DNA from: Clostridiales bacterium UBA6386
Lineage (GTDB): Bacteria; Bacillota; Clostridia; Oscillospirales; Oscillospiraceae
Assembly (NCBI GenBank): GCA_002437585.1
Contig: DJQM01000036.1
Coordinates: forward strand, 2,350-15,283
Length of the DNA stretch: 12,934 nucleotides
Reading direction: 5' to 3'
The notes beneath the pieces are model-generated. The model was not told the DNA's origin, did not search any database, and was given only the letters and a program-made list of their open reading frames with translations. Positions 11,911 to 12,934 of the stretch are shown piece by piece. Position 1 is the stretch's first letter; each line of letters opens with the position of its first letter. A program made the position numbers and the translations under genes.

Positions 11911-12617
11911 GCCTTGCCTCCTTCCCGGAAGGCAAAGAGCCTTCCCTGGGGACTTTTCAGGTAGTCGGCCTTCGTGCCGAAAAAGACCCGCTCGCCGATG
12001 TGCAGGATGTGGCTTGCGTATTGCACAGCGGCGGAGAGATCATGGGAAATCATAATCACGGTAATGCCGTCCTCCCGGTTGAGCGTTTTTATCTGTTCGT
12101 ACATTTCCGCCGTTACCTTGGGATCAAGCCCGGAAACCGGCTCGTCCAGCAGGAGCATTTTCTGGGTGGCGCACAGCGCCCGGGCAAGCAAGACCCGCTG
12201 CTGCTGGCCGCCGGACAGCTCCCGATAGCAGCGTCCGGCAAGCCCCGTGATCCGCATTTTCTCCATCGCGTCCGCCGCCAGCAGCTTTTCCTGTTTGCCG
12301 TAGAAGGGACGGCTGCCGCGGCGACCCTGGCATCCGGAGAGAACAATCTCTCTCACGGATGCCGGGAAGTCCTTTTGTACTTGCGTTTGCTGGGGCAGAT
12401 AGCCGATTTCGTTTTTTCTCAGCCCATCGCCTGTCAGAACGCTTCCGCTGATGGGCATTTGCAGGCCGAGGATTGTTTTCATAAGGGTACTCTTGCCGGA
12501 GCCGTTTTCCCCTACGATGCAGAGGTAGTCGCCTGCGAAGACCTCAAAATTGAGGTCTTGCAGAACGGGTTTTCCATCGTAGCCGATGCACAGATTCTGA
12601 CAGGTGAGCTGAGCCAT
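11907..12617 (-). CDS. znuC: Zinc/manganese-type ABC transporter ATP-binding protein
   Basis: A 236-residue ATPase that drives metal import through ZnuB. Walker A is GENGSGKST (36-44), the Q-loop lies in YLPQQ, the ABC signature is LSGGQQQR, Walker B is MLLLDEP and the H-loop is ISHDLS. ATG at 12617 has the best ribosome site in the window, AAGGAGGT with a 6-base spacer. It begins 12 bases after the znuA stop and overlaps znuB by 4 bases. The family also includes Mn and Fe importers (Mnt/Sit/Tro), so substrate is assigned from context only. Confidence 0.94.
   Translation of the reverse strand: MAQLTCQNLCIGYDGKPVLQDLNFEVFAGDYLCIVGENGSGKSTLMKTILGLQMPISGSVLTGDGLRKNEIGYLPQQTQVQKDFPASVREIVLSGCQGRRGSRPFYGKQEKLLAADAMEKMRITGLAGRCYRELSGGQQQRVLLARALCATQKMLLLDEPVSGLDPKVTAEMYEQIKTLNREDGITVIMISHDLSAAVQYASHILHIGERVFFGTKADYLKSPQGRLFAFREGGKA
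11914..11935 (-). promoter_or_regulatory. Hairpin covering the znuB ribosome binding site
   Basis: On the minus strand TTGCCT and CC pair with GG and AGGCAA (one bulged T, loop GGGAA), placing the AGGAGG of znuB in the stem. It lies at the end of the znuC coding region, so ribosomes finishing znuC would open it, which fits translational coupling. Confidence 0.4.
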
Positions 12618-12629
12618 GACGTTACCTCC

Positions 12630-12934
12630 TTAACCCAGTGCTTCCTTCAGCACGTCCAGATTCTTTTCCATCACGGAAAGATAGGTCGTGCCGTTTGCCA
12701 CATCCTGGGAGGTGGTGGACTGCATGGAATCCATGGTCAGAATCTTCTGATTTTTCTCGGCGGTATTCTGGACAATGGTTTCGGCAATCTTGTGCTGGGC
12801 ACCTTCAATGGTCAGCACGCAGGGAAGCTTCAGCTCGTCCACCTTCTTGGCAAGGAAGGAAATGGTCTCGAAGCTGGCTTCGGTTTCGGCGGAGCAGCCC
12901 ACGAAGGCGGCATAGTAGCTCAGGCCGTAGTCAT
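12630..12934 (-). CDS. znuA: Metal ABC transporter substrate-binding protein, C-terminal part
   Basis: Only the last 101 codons are in the window; the gene runs off the right edge, so its start and signal sequence are not visible. The sequence DYGLSYYAAFVGCSAETEAS followed by an SFLAKKVDELKLPCVLTIE segment is typical of the C-terminal lobe of cluster A-I binding proteins (ZnuA/AdcA/TroA type). Two cysteines (in VGCSAE and LPCVL) could form a disulfide. It ends LSVMEKNLDVLKEALG. It is the first visible gene of the znuA-znuC-znuB-lipoprotein operon; its promoter, and any Zur site, lie outside. The internal GTG at 12902 is not a start, because the frame and family match continue past it. Confidence 0.88.
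   Translation of the reverse strand, partial: DYGLSYYAAFVGCSAETEASFETISFLAKKVDELKLPCVLTIEGAQHKIAETIVQNTAEKNQKILTMDSMQSTTSQDVANGTTYLSVMEKNLDVLKEALG

Overview
The window reads as chromosomal DNA of an anaerobic, fairly GC-rich Gram-positive bacterium, most likely a clostridial acetogen or acetogen relative. The evidence is an acetyl-CoA synthase and its carbon monoxide dehydrogenase, strong AGGAGG-type ribosome binding sites, frequent GTG/TTG starts, and a lipoprotein and an exported deacetylase of Firmicutes type. A gut Oscillospiraceae-like source is an inference from gene style and from the short TAGGG...CCCTA palindromes; nothing here proves it.

Layout. 1-525: rpsO (S15, minus strand) with a perfect hairpin terminator, an upstream promoter and a foldable leader. 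526-1345: a TVP38/TMEM64-type membrane protein (minus) with a very good promoter enclosed by an 11-bp inverted repeat. 1345-1913: about 570 bases with no credible gene but with at least seven separate palindromes. 1914-7068: a compact minus-strand operon, cooS - cooC - acsB, carrying the carbonyl branch of the Wood-Ljungdahl pathway: the Ni-Fe CO dehydrogenase, its nickel-insertion ATPase and the Ni-Ni-[4Fe-4S] acetyl-CoA synthase. Its promoter (TTGACA-17-TAAAAT) sits beside a GC-rich palindrome inside a wider inverted repeat. The corrinoid protein and methyltransferase genes (acsC, acsD, acsE) that often accompany these genes are absent.

7184-10499: a minus-strand NodB-type polysaccharide deacetylase diverges from a plus-strand housekeeping run: an RlmA-type 23S rRNA methyltransferase, prfA (release factor 1) and tsaE (t6A tRNA modification ATPase). 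A 27-bp perfect inverted repeat fills the prfA-tsaE gap, and a 17-bp-stem bidirectional terminator closes this run. 10514-12934: a minus-strand metal uptake operon, znuA (cut by the window edge) - znuC - znuB - a lipoprotein of unknown function. The last three genes are joined by two ATGA stop/start overlaps, so the lipoprotein is probably a working part of the transporter.

The three functional blocks (CODH/ACS, translation housekeeping, metal uptake) appear independent, each with its own promoter or terminator. All catalytic and cluster-binding residues I could check in CooS, AcsB, CooC, the deacetylase, RF1 and the methyltransferase are present, so nothing looks like a pseudogene. The least explained items are the cooS promoter region, the 225-bp cooS-cooC gap, the palindrome field at 1345-1900 and the Znu-linked lipoprotein.
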